A stretch of DNA of 49,037 nt, from contig JAQUUH010000005.1 in the NCBI GenBank assembly GCA_028693955.1, positions 1-49,037 of the forward strand, in the 5' to 3' direction. The first letter of the stretch is position 1, and each line of letters begins with the position of its first letter. Below are positions 7,670-18,600 of the stretch, one piece after another. The notes beneath the pieces were generated by a model, which worked only from the letters and a program-made list of their open reading frames with translations, was not told the DNA's origin and ran no database searches. A program made the translations under genes and the position numbers. The DNA comes from Bacilli bacterium. Lineage in GTDB: Bacteria > Bacillota_I > Bacilli_A > RFN20 > UBA1709.

Positions 7670-8786
7670 AATTAAGAAAATTTTAAAAGCAGCTTCACCA
7701 ACATTAATTTCTATTGGTATAGGGCTAATATTTGGTTTTTTGATTATGCTTGTTACTGCACCTCAAGAAGCCTTCCAAGGACTTATAATGTTACTTACTG
7801 GTGGTTTATCAACAGGACTAAAAGGAATTGGTGATGTTCTTTATTTTGCTGGTCCTTATATACTTGCAGGACTTGCTGTAGGCTTTGCTTTTAAGACAGG
7901 CCTATTTAATATTGGAGCCTCTGGTCAAATAATGATAGGTGGATTTGTGGCATTATATATTGGAATAAACGTTCCAATGCCTAGTGGTATTCATTATTTA
8001 GTCGCGTTAATATGTGGAGTTTTAGCTGGAGCTATAGTGGGAGCTATACCAGGAATATTGAAGGCTCTTTTTAATGTGAATGAAGTTGTTACTTGTATAA
8101 TGTTAAACTATGCAACTTTATATTATGTTATGTTTCAATTAGTTCAATCAAATATGGTTAACCCTTTGACAACATTTAGTAAGAACCCGCTTTCAACAGC
8201 CTATGCACCGAATTTGAATTTTGATCAAATATTTAATGGTTCTTCACTTGATATTTCAATATTTATTGCTTTAATAATTGCCGTAGTTATTCATATAATT
8301 TTGAATAAGACAACATTAGGTTATGAATTGAAAGCTGTTGGTTACAATCCTCAAGGCAGTAAATATGCAGGAATAAATAATAAAAGAAATATGATAATAT
8401 CAATGGCTATTTCAGGAGCATTGGCAGGTTTGGCTGGAGTTTGTTTATATTTGAATCCAACAAGTGGTAAAAGATTAACAATGAGTGCTTCTTTACTTAG
8501 TGAAGGCTTTGATGGAATAACAGTTTCTTTACTTGGGGCCTCTAATCCTATAGGCATATTTTTCTCGGGACTATTTATATCATACATAAGAGTTGGAGGT
8601 TCAAGACTACAATTACTAGATGGGATTTCACCAGAGATAATTTCTATTATAACAGCAACTATTATATATTTAAGTGCCTTAAGTTCAGTTTTACAAAGAC
8701 AATTCTCACGGATTGTTGGTTTTATAAAAAAGAAAATATTAAAACATAAAGTTGTTGAAAAGACTAAAGGAGGCGAAACAGAATGA
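7656..8786 (+). CDS. nupP: Nucleoside ABC transporter permease (NupP/YufP-like)
   Basis: 376-residue polytopic membrane protein of the BPD_transp_2 family, with around 8-10 hydrophobic segments. The family-typical GLFNIGASGQIMIGG loop lies near residue 85, and GYELKAVGYNP in the cytoplasmic coupling region. The ATG at 7656 has GGGTGG 5 bases upstream and overlaps the ATPase gene. A longer reading from an upstream in-frame ATG would add a charged, unlikely N-terminus. It pairs with the next gene, with which it shares an ATGA overlap. Confidence 0.88.
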   Translation: MVKNKIKKILKAASPTLISIGIGLIFGFLIMLVTAPQEAFQGLIMLLTGGLSTGLKGIGDVLYFAGPYILAGLAVGFAFKTGLFNIGASGQIMIGGFVALYIGINVPMPSGIHYLVALICGVLAGAIVGAIPGILKALFNVNEVVTCIMLNYATLYYVMFQLVQSNMVNPLTTFSKNPLSTAYAPNLNFDQIFNGSSLDISIFIALIIAVVIHIILNKTTLGYELKAVGYNPQGSKYAGINNKRNMIISMAISGALAGLAGVCLYLNPTSGKRLTMSASLLSEGFDGITVSLLGASNPIGIFFSGLFISYIRVGGSRLQLLDGISPEIISIITATIIYLSALSSVLQRQFSRIVGFIKKKILKHKVVEKTKGGETE

Positions 8787-9766
8787 GTATATTTTATAAT
8801 ATATTGCAATCAGTTTTAGTTTCAATGGTACCTTTACTTATTGTTGCCTTAGGAGGCATGTTTTCTGAACGTGGAGGAGTAACAAACATCGCTCTTGAAG
8901 GTATTATGATTATGGGAGCCTTTTCTAGTGCAGTAGTCTTAATTTTATTTATTGATAAAATGCCAATGCAACTTTTGTTTATAATTGCTATGCTTGTTGG
9001 AGGACTTTCGGGATTGCTATATAGTTTTTTACATGCATATGCAGCAATATCAATGAAATCTAATCAAGTTATATCAGCAACAGCTTTAAATCTTGCAATA
9101 GCTCCATTAGCAGCTGTTTTGATAAAAGCAGTTCGAAAAGTTGATTCAACTTGGTTAGAATGGGGAGGAAAGACCTTTATAATAAAAGAAGTTCCTCTTT
9201 TGTCAAAAATACCTTTTATTGGAGATATTTTCTTTAAAAATGTTTTTATTAGTTTTTATATTGGAATTGCTATTTTAATAATTTCTTCAATTATTTTATT
9301 TAAGACAAAATTTGGATTAAGATTAAGGGCTTGTGGTGAAAATCCTCACGCTGCTGATTCTTTGGGTGTTAATATTTATAAAGTTAGATATGCTGGAGTA
9401 TTGATAAGTGGATTTTTAGCAGGTCTTGGTGGAGCAATATTTCTTATAACTATAAATGGGACAGCCTTTAGAGCAGAGGCAACAGCAGTATCAGGTTTTG
9501 GATTTTTGGCTTTAGCTGTTTTGATATTTGGTAATTGGAATCCAAAAAGAATAATTTTTGCAGCAGTTTTCTTTTCTTTTTTTAGAACAATTGATGCAAA
9601 CTTTACATTGTTAAATGGTTTAATTAATAATGCTATCCCTGTAAACTTCCGTAATTTATTTAAGATGGTGCCATATATAGCTACTTTGATTTTGCTAATA
9701 TTTACTTCTAAAAATTCTGGTGCACCAGCGGCAGATGGTCAGGTATATGACCCTGGTCAAAGATAG
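8783..9766 (+). CDS. nupQ: Nucleoside ABC transporter permease (NupQ/YufQ-like)
   Basis: 327-residue integral membrane protein, the second BPD_transp_2 permease of the system. GVTNIALEGIMIMGAFSS near residue 36 and LRLRACGENPHAADSLG in the cytoplasmic loop are family hallmarks. The ATG overlaps the nupP stop (ATGA), with AAAGGAGG behind it. This is the last gene of the uptake operon. It is followed by the pyrG leader, so imported nucleosides and CTP synthesis are neighbours here. Confidence 0.88.
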   Translation: MSIFYNILQSVLVSMVPLLIVALGGMFSERGGVTNIALEGIMIMGAFSSAVVLILFIDKMPMQLLFIIAMLVGGLSGLLYSFLHAYAAISMKSNQVISATALNLAIAPLAAVLIKAVRKVDSTWLEWGGKTFIIKEVPLLSKIPFIGDIFFKNVFISFYIGIAILIISSIILFKTKFGLRLRACGENPHAADSLGVNIYKVRYAGVLISGFLAGLGGAIFLITINGTAFRAEATAVSGFGFLALAVLIFGNWNPKRIIFAAVFFSFFRTIDANFTLLNGLINNAIPVNFRNLFKMVPYIATLILLIFTSKNSGAPAADGQVYDPGQR

Positions 9767-9819
9767 ATAATAAAGTTTTTTTGCACCTTTGAAAAGATGC
9801 TAAATATTTTTTAATCATA

Positions 9820-9848
9820 TTGAATTGGCATTAAAAATTTGATAGTAT
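9820..9848 (+). promoter_or_regulatory. pyrG promoter with GGGC initiation site
   Basis: -35 TTGAAT (9820-9825), 17-base spacer, -10 TAGTAT (9843-9848). The expected start falls at 9855, the first G of GGGC (9855-9858). That is the same initially transcribed sequence used by pyrG genes of Bacillus and Lactococcus. Confidence 0.6.
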
Positions 9849-9863
9849 AAAGAAGGGCAATAT

Positions 9864-9891
9864 ATGTCTCCTTGCTAGGAGACATTTTTTT
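9864..9891 (+). terminator. pyrG leader attenuator (CTP-responsive, predicted)
   Basis: Stem ATGTCTCC / GGAGACAT (8 bp, perfect) with a TTGCTA loop and a T7 run, located between the predicted GGGC start and the pyrG coding region. The upstream arm is pyrimidine-rich (TCTCCTT), as required for pairing with a G-extended 5' end. It may also receive readthrough from nupQ. Confidence 0.7.
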
Positions 9892-9902
9892 ATTTTATTT
9901 AA

Positions 9903-11537
<1,635 letters not shown>

Positions 11538-11568
11538 TATATTAAGTTTGTAAAAGGAGGAATTCTAT

Positions 11569-12423
11569 ATGGGTCTTGTTAATATGAAAGAGATGCTAAT
11601 TAAAGCAAAAAATGGAAAGTATGCAGTAGGAGCCTTTAATATAAATAATGTTGAGTGGACACAAGCTATACTTGATGAATGTCAAGCAAATAATGCACCA
11701 GTAATATTAGGGTGTTCAACGGGTGCTGCAAAATATATGGGCGGATGGAATACTGTGGTAGGAATTGTAAAAGGACTTTTAGAAGATCGTAAAATTACCA
11801 TACCTGTGGCCTTGCATCTTGATCATGGAGAAAGTTTTGAAGATTGCAAAAAAGCAATAGATGCTGGCTTTACTTCAGTAATGATTGATGCATCTAAAAA
11901 GCCTTTTGAAAAGAATTTAGAAGAAACTAAAAAAGTTGTTGAATATGCTCATGCAAGAAATGTCAGTGTTGAAGCTGAACTTGGTAAAGTTGGAGGTCAA
12001 GAAGAAAATATTATTGCTGAATTAATGTATGCAGACCCTAAAGAATGCGTAATTATGGCCAAAGAAACAGGCATTGATTGTCTAGCTCCGGCTCTTGGAT
12101 CAGTTCATGGTCCATACAAAGGAGAGCCAAAATTAGGCTTTAAAGAAATGGAAGAAGTTAAAAAATTAACTAATCTACCACTTGTGCTTCATGGAGGATC
12201 AGGAATACCTGACTATCAAATAAAAAAAGCAATAGAGTGTGGGACAGCAAAAATTAATGTTAATACAGAATGTCAACAAGCCTGGACAGCAATTGTACGC
12301 GAAGTTTTATCAAAAGATAGTAAAGTTTATGATCCAAGAAAAATAATTGGTCCAGGAAAAGAAGGAATTCGTTTCGTGGTTAGAACAAAAATTGAAGTGT
12401 TTGGAACAAAAAATAAAGCATAA
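11569..12423 (+). CDS. fba: Class II fructose-1,6-bisphosphate aldolase
   Basis: 284 residues, the standard class II length. It cleaves fructose-1,6-bisphosphate to dihydroxyacetone phosphate and glyceraldehyde-3-phosphate in glycolysis. Zinc and catalytic motifs are visible: LHLDHGES with the His/Asp pair near residue 84, [22 protein letters not shown] and [20 protein letters not shown] supplies the phosphate-binding end. A very strong AAAGGAGG ribosome-binding site precedes the ATG. It follows pyrG by 31 bases, with no terminator seen between them. Confidence 0.96.
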   Translation: MGLVNMKEMLIKAKNGKYAVGAFNINNVEWTQAILDECQANNAPVILGCSTGAAKYMGGWNTVVGIVKGLLEDRKITIPVALHLDHGESFEDCKKAIDAGFTSVMIDASKKPFEKNLEETKKVVEYAHARNVSVEAELGKVGGQEENIIAELMYADPKECVIMAKETGIDCLAPALGSVHGPYKGEPKLGFKEMEEVKKLTNLPLVLHGGSGIPDYQIKKAIECGTAKINVNTECQQAWTAIVREVLSKDSKVYDPRKIIGPGKEGIRFVVRTKIEVFGTKNKA

Positions 12424-12434
12424 ATATAAATTTA

Positions 12435-12463
12435 TTGCTAAATATAAGATGATATGTTAAAAT
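12435..12463 (+). promoter_or_regulatory. rpmE promoter (extended -10)
   Basis: -35 TTGCTA (12435-12440), 17-base spacer, -10 TAAAAT (12458-12463) preceded by TG at the extended -10 position. Confidence 0.55.
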
Positions 12464-12479
12464 CTATGAGCAACTTACT

Positions 12480-12497
12480 TTGAAGGAGTTACTTCAA
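12480..12497 (+). promoter_or_regulatory. Small hairpin in the rpmE leader
   Basis: TTGAAG / CTTCAA, a 6-bp stem with a GAGTTA loop, lies in the 5' leader 18 bases before the L31 start codon and just ahead of its AAGGAG. Leaders of L31 genes in Firmicutes are known candidate autoregulatory RNAs; whether this one belongs to that class is inference. Confidence 0.4.
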
Positions 12498-12515
12498 GGC
12501 GGAAGGAGAATGGTT

Positions 12516-12719
12516 ATGAAAAAAGATATTCATCCAAAATATAATAAAGTAAAAGTTGTTTGTACATCATGTGGTGCAGAGTTTGAATCGGGATCAACAC
12601 TAAAAGAAATTAGAGTAGACTCATGTTCAAATTGTCATCCATTTTATACAGGTAAGCAACGTTTTGGAAATGCTCAAGGTAGAGCAGAGACATTTAAAAA
12701 GAAATACGGAATTAAATAA
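12516..12719 (+). CDS. rpmE: Large-subunit ribosomal protein bL31, zinc-binding form
   Basis: 67 residues starting MKKDIHPKY, the typical L31 N-terminus. Two CxxC pairs (CTSC near residue 16 and CSNC near 36, the latter followed by HPFYTGKQ) mark the zinc-containing type A paralogue. The ATG at 12516 is preferred over 12510 because AAGGAG lies 7 bases upstream. The gene is monocistronic, with its own promoter and a strong terminator, and lies where Bacillus rpmE lies, upstream of tdk. Confidence 0.95.
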   Translation: MKKDIHPKYNKVKVVCTSCGAEFESGSTLKEIRVDSCSNCHPFYTGKQRFGNAQGRAETFKKKYGIK

Positions 12720-12720
12720 T

Positions 12721-12759
12721 AAAAAACCTCACGTGCAGTTGCGCGAGAGGTTTTTTTTT
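12721..12759 (+). terminator. Intrinsic terminator after rpmE
   Basis: AACCTC...GAGGTT, extended inward to a 12-bp stem with one A/A mismatch and one G-T pair around an AGTT loop, followed by nine T. Confidence 0.9.
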
Positions 12760-12795
12760 AGTAGAATTAAGTGGAAATAATAAAGGAGAGATTAT

Positions 12796-13755
12796 ATGAG
12801 AAATAATAAATTGGCAAGGTTAACTCTAGTTGTTCCTTGTTATAATGAGCAAGAAGTATTGCCCTCCACCAACACTATTTTACAAAATGCTTTAAAAACG
12901 CTAATAGAAAAAGGTTTAATTTCTGATGATAGTTATATATTGTATGTAAACGATGGAAGTAAGGATGATACATGGAATATCATAACTAAGTTTCATGAAG
13001 AATCAAACTTAGTTAATGGGATAAAATTATCAAGAAATAGAGGTCATCAAAATGCTCTTATGGCAGGATTGATGTATGCCAAAGATAATTGCGATTGTGC
13101 AATCTCAATCGATGCAGATTTACAAGACGATGTAAATGTAATAGAGCAAATGATAAACGAATATTTAGATGGTAGTCAAATCGTTTATGGTGTAAGAAAC
13201 TCTAGAGATAATGATTCATTTTTTAAAAGGAAAACAGCTACTATGTTTTATAAATTAATGGAGAAATTAGGTGCTAAAACCATATATAATCACGCTGATT
13301 TTAGATTAATGAGTTCAAGAGCACTTCAAGAATTAGCATCTTTTAATGAAGTTAATTTGTTTTTAAGAGGAATTGTTACGGAACTTGGCTTTAAAACATC
13401 AATAGTTAAATATGATCGTCTTGAACGTCAAATGGGTGAGTCAAAATACCCTCTTTCAAAAATGCTATCTTTAGCTTTTGAGGGAATAACTAGTTTTTCA
13501 ATTAAACCAGTAATGATTGTTGTATATACGGGAATTGTTTTAGCAATTCTTGGATTTTTGGCTATTCTTACTGTAATTATTTATTCTTTCTTTGCTTTTT
13601 TTAATGTTGCTTGGTTTATTGTAAGTATTTTAAGTTTATTTACTGGTATGAATTTAATAGCAATAGGACTTGTCGGAGTTTATGTTGGTAAAAATTACAT
13701 GGAAACAAAAGCAAGACCACGATATATTATAGAAACAGTTTTGATTCATCGTTAA
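12796..13755 (+). CDS. Family 2 glycosyltransferase acting on polyprenyl phosphate (GtrB/CsbB-like)
   Basis: 319 residues. A GT-A domain (about residues 1-230) has LVVPCYNEQEVL, YVNDGSKDDTW and the metal-binding DADLQDD motif, followed by two C-terminal transmembrane helices (about 233-260 and 268-295). That is the layout of GtrB, YkoT and CsbB, which transfer a sugar from a nucleotide sugar to undecaprenyl phosphate at the inner membrane face. A YfhO-family membrane protein lies 1.8 kb away; in Bacillus, CsbB and YfhO cooperate to glycosylate lipoteichoic acid. The donor sugar cannot be read from sequence. GGAGAG precedes the ATG. Confidence 0.88.
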   Translation: MRNNKLARLTLVVPCYNEQEVLPSTNTILQNALKTLIEKGLISDDSYILYVNDGSKDDTWNIITKFHEESNLVNGIKLSRNRGHQNALMAGLMYAKDNCDCAISIDADLQDDVNVIEQMINEYLDGSQIVYGVRNSRDNDSFFKRKTATMFYKLMEKLGAKTIYNHADFRLMSSRALQELASFNEVNLFLRGIVTELGFKTSIVKYDRLERQMGESKYPLSKMLSLAFEGITSFSIKPVMIVVYTGIVLAILGFLAILTVIIYSFFAFFNVAWFIVSILSLFTGMNLIAIGLVGVYVGKNYMETKARPRYIIETVLIHR

Positions 13756-13758
13756 ATT

Positions 13759-13781
13759 AAAAGGTCCTACAAGGACCTTTT
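13759..13781. terminator. Bidirectional terminator between convergent genes
   Basis: AAAAGGTCC / GGACCTTTT, a perfect 9-bp stem with a TACAA loop. A-rich and T-rich flanks serve the glycosyltransferase on the plus strand and the dehydrogenase on the minus strand. Confidence 0.9.
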
Positions 13782-14945
13782 CTATAATGCTAATTTATAA
13801 ATTTCTAGAACATCTCCATCATATAATTTAACAAATTGCCCAACTGGACCAGTTTTAGTTGCTTTTTTTGCCATAATATCTATTTTATCACTTGGCAAAT
13901 TTGCTTCTTCAAAAGAAGTAGGCATTCCCAATGATTTAAAGAAATTTTTGATATATTCAATTCCTTTTAAAGTAATTTCTTCTTTTGAACCGATATTTTT
14001 GATGTTGCATACTTTATTTGCAAAACGCACAAATTGATCTAAATCATGGCGATATACATATTTCATCCAGGCAGGAATTATTATTGATAAACCTGCTCCA
14101 TGAGTAACATCATAAAAAGCACTTAACTCATGTTCAATCTTGTGACTTGCCCAATCAGCAATTCTTCCTGTTTCTAAAATTCCATTATGAGATATGGTTG
14201 CTATCCACATTATTTCTGCTCTAGAGCCATAATCTTGTGGATTTTTTAAGATATGTGGAGCAACTTCAATAATTGAGCGCATCGTAGCTTCACAAAGTTC
14301 ACTTGTAAAGTTGACATCCTCAGCATTTGTGAAATATCTTTCCATTGTATGAGAGAAGATATCCACTATACCAGCACATGTATTATACATTGGTATTGTA
14401 TATGTAAGAACAGGATTCATCAAAGCAAAAACAGGTCTATTAATCTGATTTCTATAACTTATTTTTTCTATAGTTTTTTCATTTGTTATAACAGTGCTTA
14501 CACTAGTTTCACTACCAGAAGCGGGGATTGTTAAAATTACTCCAACAGGAAGAGCACCATTACTTGGTACATCTTTTCCACTGAAAAAATCCCAAACATC
14601 ATTTTTGTGTTTTGCACCTAAAGCAATAGCTTTTGCAGAATCTATAACGCTTCCTCCTCCAACTGCAAGGATGGCTTCAATTTTATGTTCTTTACAAATT
14701 TTTATTCCTTCATAAACCATAGATAGTGTTGGATTTGGTTTAACTCCACCAAGTTCATATACTTCTATGCCTTCATTTTTTAATGCTTCAATAACAACAT
14801 CATATAAACCGCTTTTCTTTATACTTCCGCCACCATAATGTAGCAGGACCTTTTTACCATGTATTTTTATTTCACGACCGCATTCTTTTTCGGCGTCTAC
14901 TCCAAAAACAATTTTAGTAGGACTATGATAAATAAAATTTTCCAA
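13782..14945 (-). CDS. Iron-containing alcohol dehydrogenase (YugJ/butanol-dehydrogenase-like)
   Basis: 387 residues from the TTG start at 14945, the length of Bacillus YugJ, which also begins with ENF. A GTG three codons upstream is part of the GAGGTGAT ribosome-binding site, so it is less likely as start. The NAD(P)-binding region shows AVGGGSVIDSAKAIALG. The C-terminal metal-binding domain has the Asp/His set, with DIFSHTMERY and THGAGLSIIIPAW visible. It probably interconverts aldehydes and alcohols, disposing of fermentation reductant with NAD(P)H. The gene stands alone between two terminators. Confidence 0.88.
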   Translation of the reverse strand: MENFIYHSPTKIVFGVDAEKECGREIKIHGKKVLLHYGGGSIKKSGLYDVVIEALKNEGIEVYELGGVKPNPTLSMVYEGIKICKEHKIEAILAVGGGSVIDSAKAIALGAKHKNDVWDFFSGKDVPSNGALPVGVILTIPASGSETSVSTVITNEKTIEKISYRNQINRPVFALMNPVLTYTIPMYNTCAGIVDIFSHTMERYFTNAEDVNFTSELCEATMRSIIEVAPHILKNPQDYGSRAEIMWIATISHNGILETGRIADWASHKIEHELSAFYDVTHGAGLSIIIPAWMKYVYRHDLDQFVRFANKVCNIKNIGSKEEITLKGIEYIKNFFKSLGMPTSFEEANLPSDKIDIMAKKATKTGPVGQFVKLYDGDVLEIYKLAL

Positions 14946-15010
14946 AAAAATCACCTCATGGGAATATTATATAGACAAAAGTTTAAATAATAAACCATTT
15001 TAGTAAAATA

Positions 15011-15019
15011 TGTTATAAT
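15011..15019 (+). promoter_or_regulatory. Extended -10 promoter of the phosphodiesterase gene
   Basis: TGTTATAAT, with no clear -35 hexamer. The predicted start is about 20 bases before the AAAGGAGG ribosome-binding site of the gene at 15047. Confidence 0.4.
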
Positions 15020-15046
15020 GGCATAAAATAAAAGGAGGAACTAATT

Positions 15047-15586
15047 ATGAAGTTAATGATAATTTCTGATACTCATGGTTTTTATGAACCAACTAAGAAA
15101 GCATTTGAAATTTTTGAAAAAAATAAAAGTGATTATATGATTATTTTGGGGGATATAGTATACCATGGTCCAAGGAATGATATTAATGAGTATTACGAGC
15201 CAAAGAAAATTGTTGATTTTTTAAACAAATATGCCAATAAAATTATTGCGATAAAAGGTAATTGTGATGCAGAGATTGACTCAATGATTTTAAATTTTCC
15301 TTTGGTTGAAAATTCAATAATTTTTATAGGTAATAGAAAAATTTTTCTAACTCATGGTCATGTATATAATGAACATAATATGCCTTTGTTAAATGAAAGA
15401 GATATTTTAATAAGGGGTCACTTTCATATACCATTATTATTAAGTCAAGATGGAGTTTATGTTGCTTCTCCAGGGTCTATTGGAGTTCCTAAAGCCAATT
15501 CAAAACCAAGTTATATAATAATTGATGATTATGGATTGAAGATTTATACATTAGATGGCGAAAAAATAGAAGAATTAGATTTTTAG
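15047..15586 (+). CDS. yfcE: YfcE/MJ0936-type metallophosphoesterase
   Basis: 179 residues, a compact calcineurin-like phosphoesterase. The metal-binding motifs appear in order: ISDTHG (residues 6-11), LGDIVYHG, KGNCD, THGHVYN and RGHFH, with the closing SPGSIGVPK. YfcE-type enzymes hydrolyse phosphodiesters in vitro with Mn2+; the physiological substrate is unsettled. AAAGGAGG precedes the ATG. The gene converges on the YfhO gene across a shared terminator. Confidence 0.9.
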   Translation: MKLMIISDTHGFYEPTKKAFEIFEKNKSDYMIILGDIVYHGPRNDINEYYEPKKIVDFLNKYANKIIAIKGNCDAEIDSMILNFPLVENSIIFIGNRKIFLTHGHVYNEHNMPLLNERDILIRGHFHIPLLLSQDGVYVASPGSIGVPKANSKPSYIIIDDYGLKIYTLDGEKIEELDF

Positions 15587-15591
15587 ATTTT

Positions 15592-15625
15592 AAAAAAAGA
15601 ATGTTATTTATGAACATTCTTTTTT
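15592..15625. terminator. Bidirectional terminator between convergent genes
   Basis: A-rich/GAATGTT arm (15593-15605) pairs with AACATTC/T-rich arm (15613-15625) over a 7-base loop. It overlaps the last codons of the YfhO gene. Confidence 0.85.
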
Positions 15626-18600
15626 CTGTTTTTCAATTTTATAATAATTTTTTCCCTATTAAACAAAAGTATTAAAATAATAAATAATAGTAAGGAAATT
15701 AATGATAAAATTACACCAGTTTTAATGCCAGGAGTAACATAGTTTAATTCATATGTTGTTTTTCCTTTTAAGGCAATAAATCCAATAAAACCAGAATCAA
15801 CTTTATATATTTTTTGATTTTCACCATTAATTTTTAATGACCACCCAGAGTCATATGGAACAGAAAGAACTATCATCTTTTTATCATCATAATTTGTTTC
15901 AAACTTAATGGTATTGTTTGTAACTACAATGTTTTCAAATTTGTTAGCCATTAGGTTTTCTTGGCGTTGCTTGTATTCATTAAATTCTTCGTAATATACA
16001 TTAAATCCATATTTTGTAAAAGTACTTGAAGCGGCATCACTTAAAAACTCTAATTCTATTCTATTAATTTTGGTTGTAACATAATAACCGCGAGCAAATT
16101 TGTGGTCGCCACTTTTGTCGTAGTTACTAGTGCCATGGGCATCTTCAGTAATTAAAGTGTCATTATAATAAAATTTTACTTTTATATTTGGCCCATAATT
16201 CAATTTAGCAATTATATGACAACCATTTTCACTGCTTCCGTTTGGACAAAGTGTTTGATTTTCATCTAAGTCAATATAAATTCTATCACCAATATTACCG
16301 TTGGTATTATCAGTTCCATAAAAGTTCTTTTCATTATTTGATCCAATTCTTGTTTGTGGCAAATATTCACTTGCGTAATAAACTCCAGGAATCTGCGTTA
16401 TAGTTTCTTCTCCACGTAGTTGGAGATAATATTTTGCATTATATAAACCAACTTCTTTGAAGTATAATTTATTGTTATTTTCAGCAAGCGTTATATCATC
16501 ACCCAAAATATTAGTTATTTCTTCAATATCTTCAGAAGCAATTATTGCATATTTATTATAGTATGGTTCATTTTGATGATAGTCCCAATATTCATTAAAG
16601 TTGTTTTCATTTATAATATCATCAAAAGCATAACCTAACTCAACAAAATAATTGTTAATATAAACTGAATAGTTATCATATTGTTTGTATAAAGAAAAAC
16701 CTAATGGAATATTCGTGTCTTCATTTTTTAAAACATAATATTTAACATTTAAAAATGTGTCTAAATTATATCTTTTTTCATCAACACCCATTGACCAGTT
16801 GTAGTAAGAGTAAGAAACTTTTGATAAATTATTAATGAAATCATCAAGTTCAAAATTATATACTGAATGAAAAGTTGAGAGTCCTTTATATCCTAATGTC
16901 ATTGCGATATTGTTATAATTTCTATCAGCTAACGAGTCAAAAATTCTATAGAAACTATCATCATCATCTTTTAAATCATTAATTATAGTTTGTTGTTCTT
17001 TTAAAATATCTTGACCTCCATAAAGGTCATAGTAATTAGTAACACCTTGACCAAAGGTTGTTATATTTCCCATTACCAGCAATTCTACAGTTACAAGAGT
17101 TAATAGTTTGTCGTAAACTCCAGGACCTTTTAATCTTTCTCTCATATAGTAATATACAAAACAAACATAAAGAATTTGAGCAGCAATTCCATATCCTTTT
17201 CCATATTCAAAAGACACTCTTCCTATTGAAAAAGAATAAGCTACTACACTTATCATTAAAGTTATTGTGATAAGGAAAGAGATATCAATATGAATTTTAG
17301 GGATGTCATCAAATTTTTCTAACATAGAAGAAGTGTAAATTATAGCAATTGCTACTAAAAATATTTGCCATCTTCCATACATCATTGAAAAAGCATTTAA
17401 AGCGTAATATGTTATTGGAATAAAAGGTATTATTAGCATGAATATTAAGCCTATAATGTTCCATATCTTTTTTGTTTTGAAGGTCTTTATCAAAGCAGGC
17501 CAGAAAAGTAAAAATAAGGGTGCGGAAATATAAATGCTAGAAATTGTGTTATCAAAGGCTTTGTTAGTAAATACTAAAGTATCCCAATTGCTAACGGGTG
17601 GGAAGAAAAATGTGGCAATAGGATAAAGAAAGGTTTGTGTAGAAGTAATTGGTTCTGACATATATCTTTCATTAAAAATAAACATATATTTTAATAATGA
17701 TTTTATGTTATCTCCTTGGAAAAACTCTTTAATTCCTTTTAATGCTCCTAATCCCAAAAAGCCAGATTGATCTGTAGTAGAAGCGTTGAAGAAAAAAGCC
17801 AAGAATTCATTAAGCAATGTACTCCCTTCAACTCTTGGAGTAGATGTTATAACTTTTAATGCAGTTACTAAAACGACACTACTTAATCCTATTCCTACAA
17901 CAAAAAATGCAAACCCCATAAGTATTATTTTTAAGTTATATCCTTTGTTTTGCTTGAATAATTGGAAATATCTAAATATTGCATAAAAGAAAGTTGTAAA
18001 AACAAACGCAAATAAGAAATAGTAGTTAGTTATTCCACAAATGAATAAACCTATTGCTAAAAGCCAACCTTGTTTTTTTTGCAAACAATGTTCTACACCA
18101 ATAAGTGTTAGTGGAAATACAGCTAAAACATCAGCAAAATGATTAAACCACAAATAATACATACCCCAGCCAGAAAGTGCATAAGCAACGGCTCCAATTA
18201 AAGCAACTTTGTAACTTAATTTATGATATTTGCGTAATAGTATATAAAATAGCAATCCTCCTGTTGTTAATTTAATAACATACATGAAGTAAATTCCTTG
18301 AGGTATTAATGTTCTAGGGAATAGCATTAGTGGAAGCAAGAAGGGACTTGTTAGATAATAGAAAGTGTTAGCAGCAAAATAATTTACTCCTAAAAAACCT
18401 TCATAACTCCACATTTTGAATTCTCCAGTTCTAATGAAGTTCCAAAAAGAGTCGTATCCTTCTACATAAAAATGAAGTTGTTGTAAAACATAATCCCCAT
18501 TCATTGTCAAAGTAAAACCATTTTTGAATACATGGATACTAAAACAGCAAAAAACAATAACAAATAAAAATAAAGCAACTTTAGTATATTCATGCTGATT

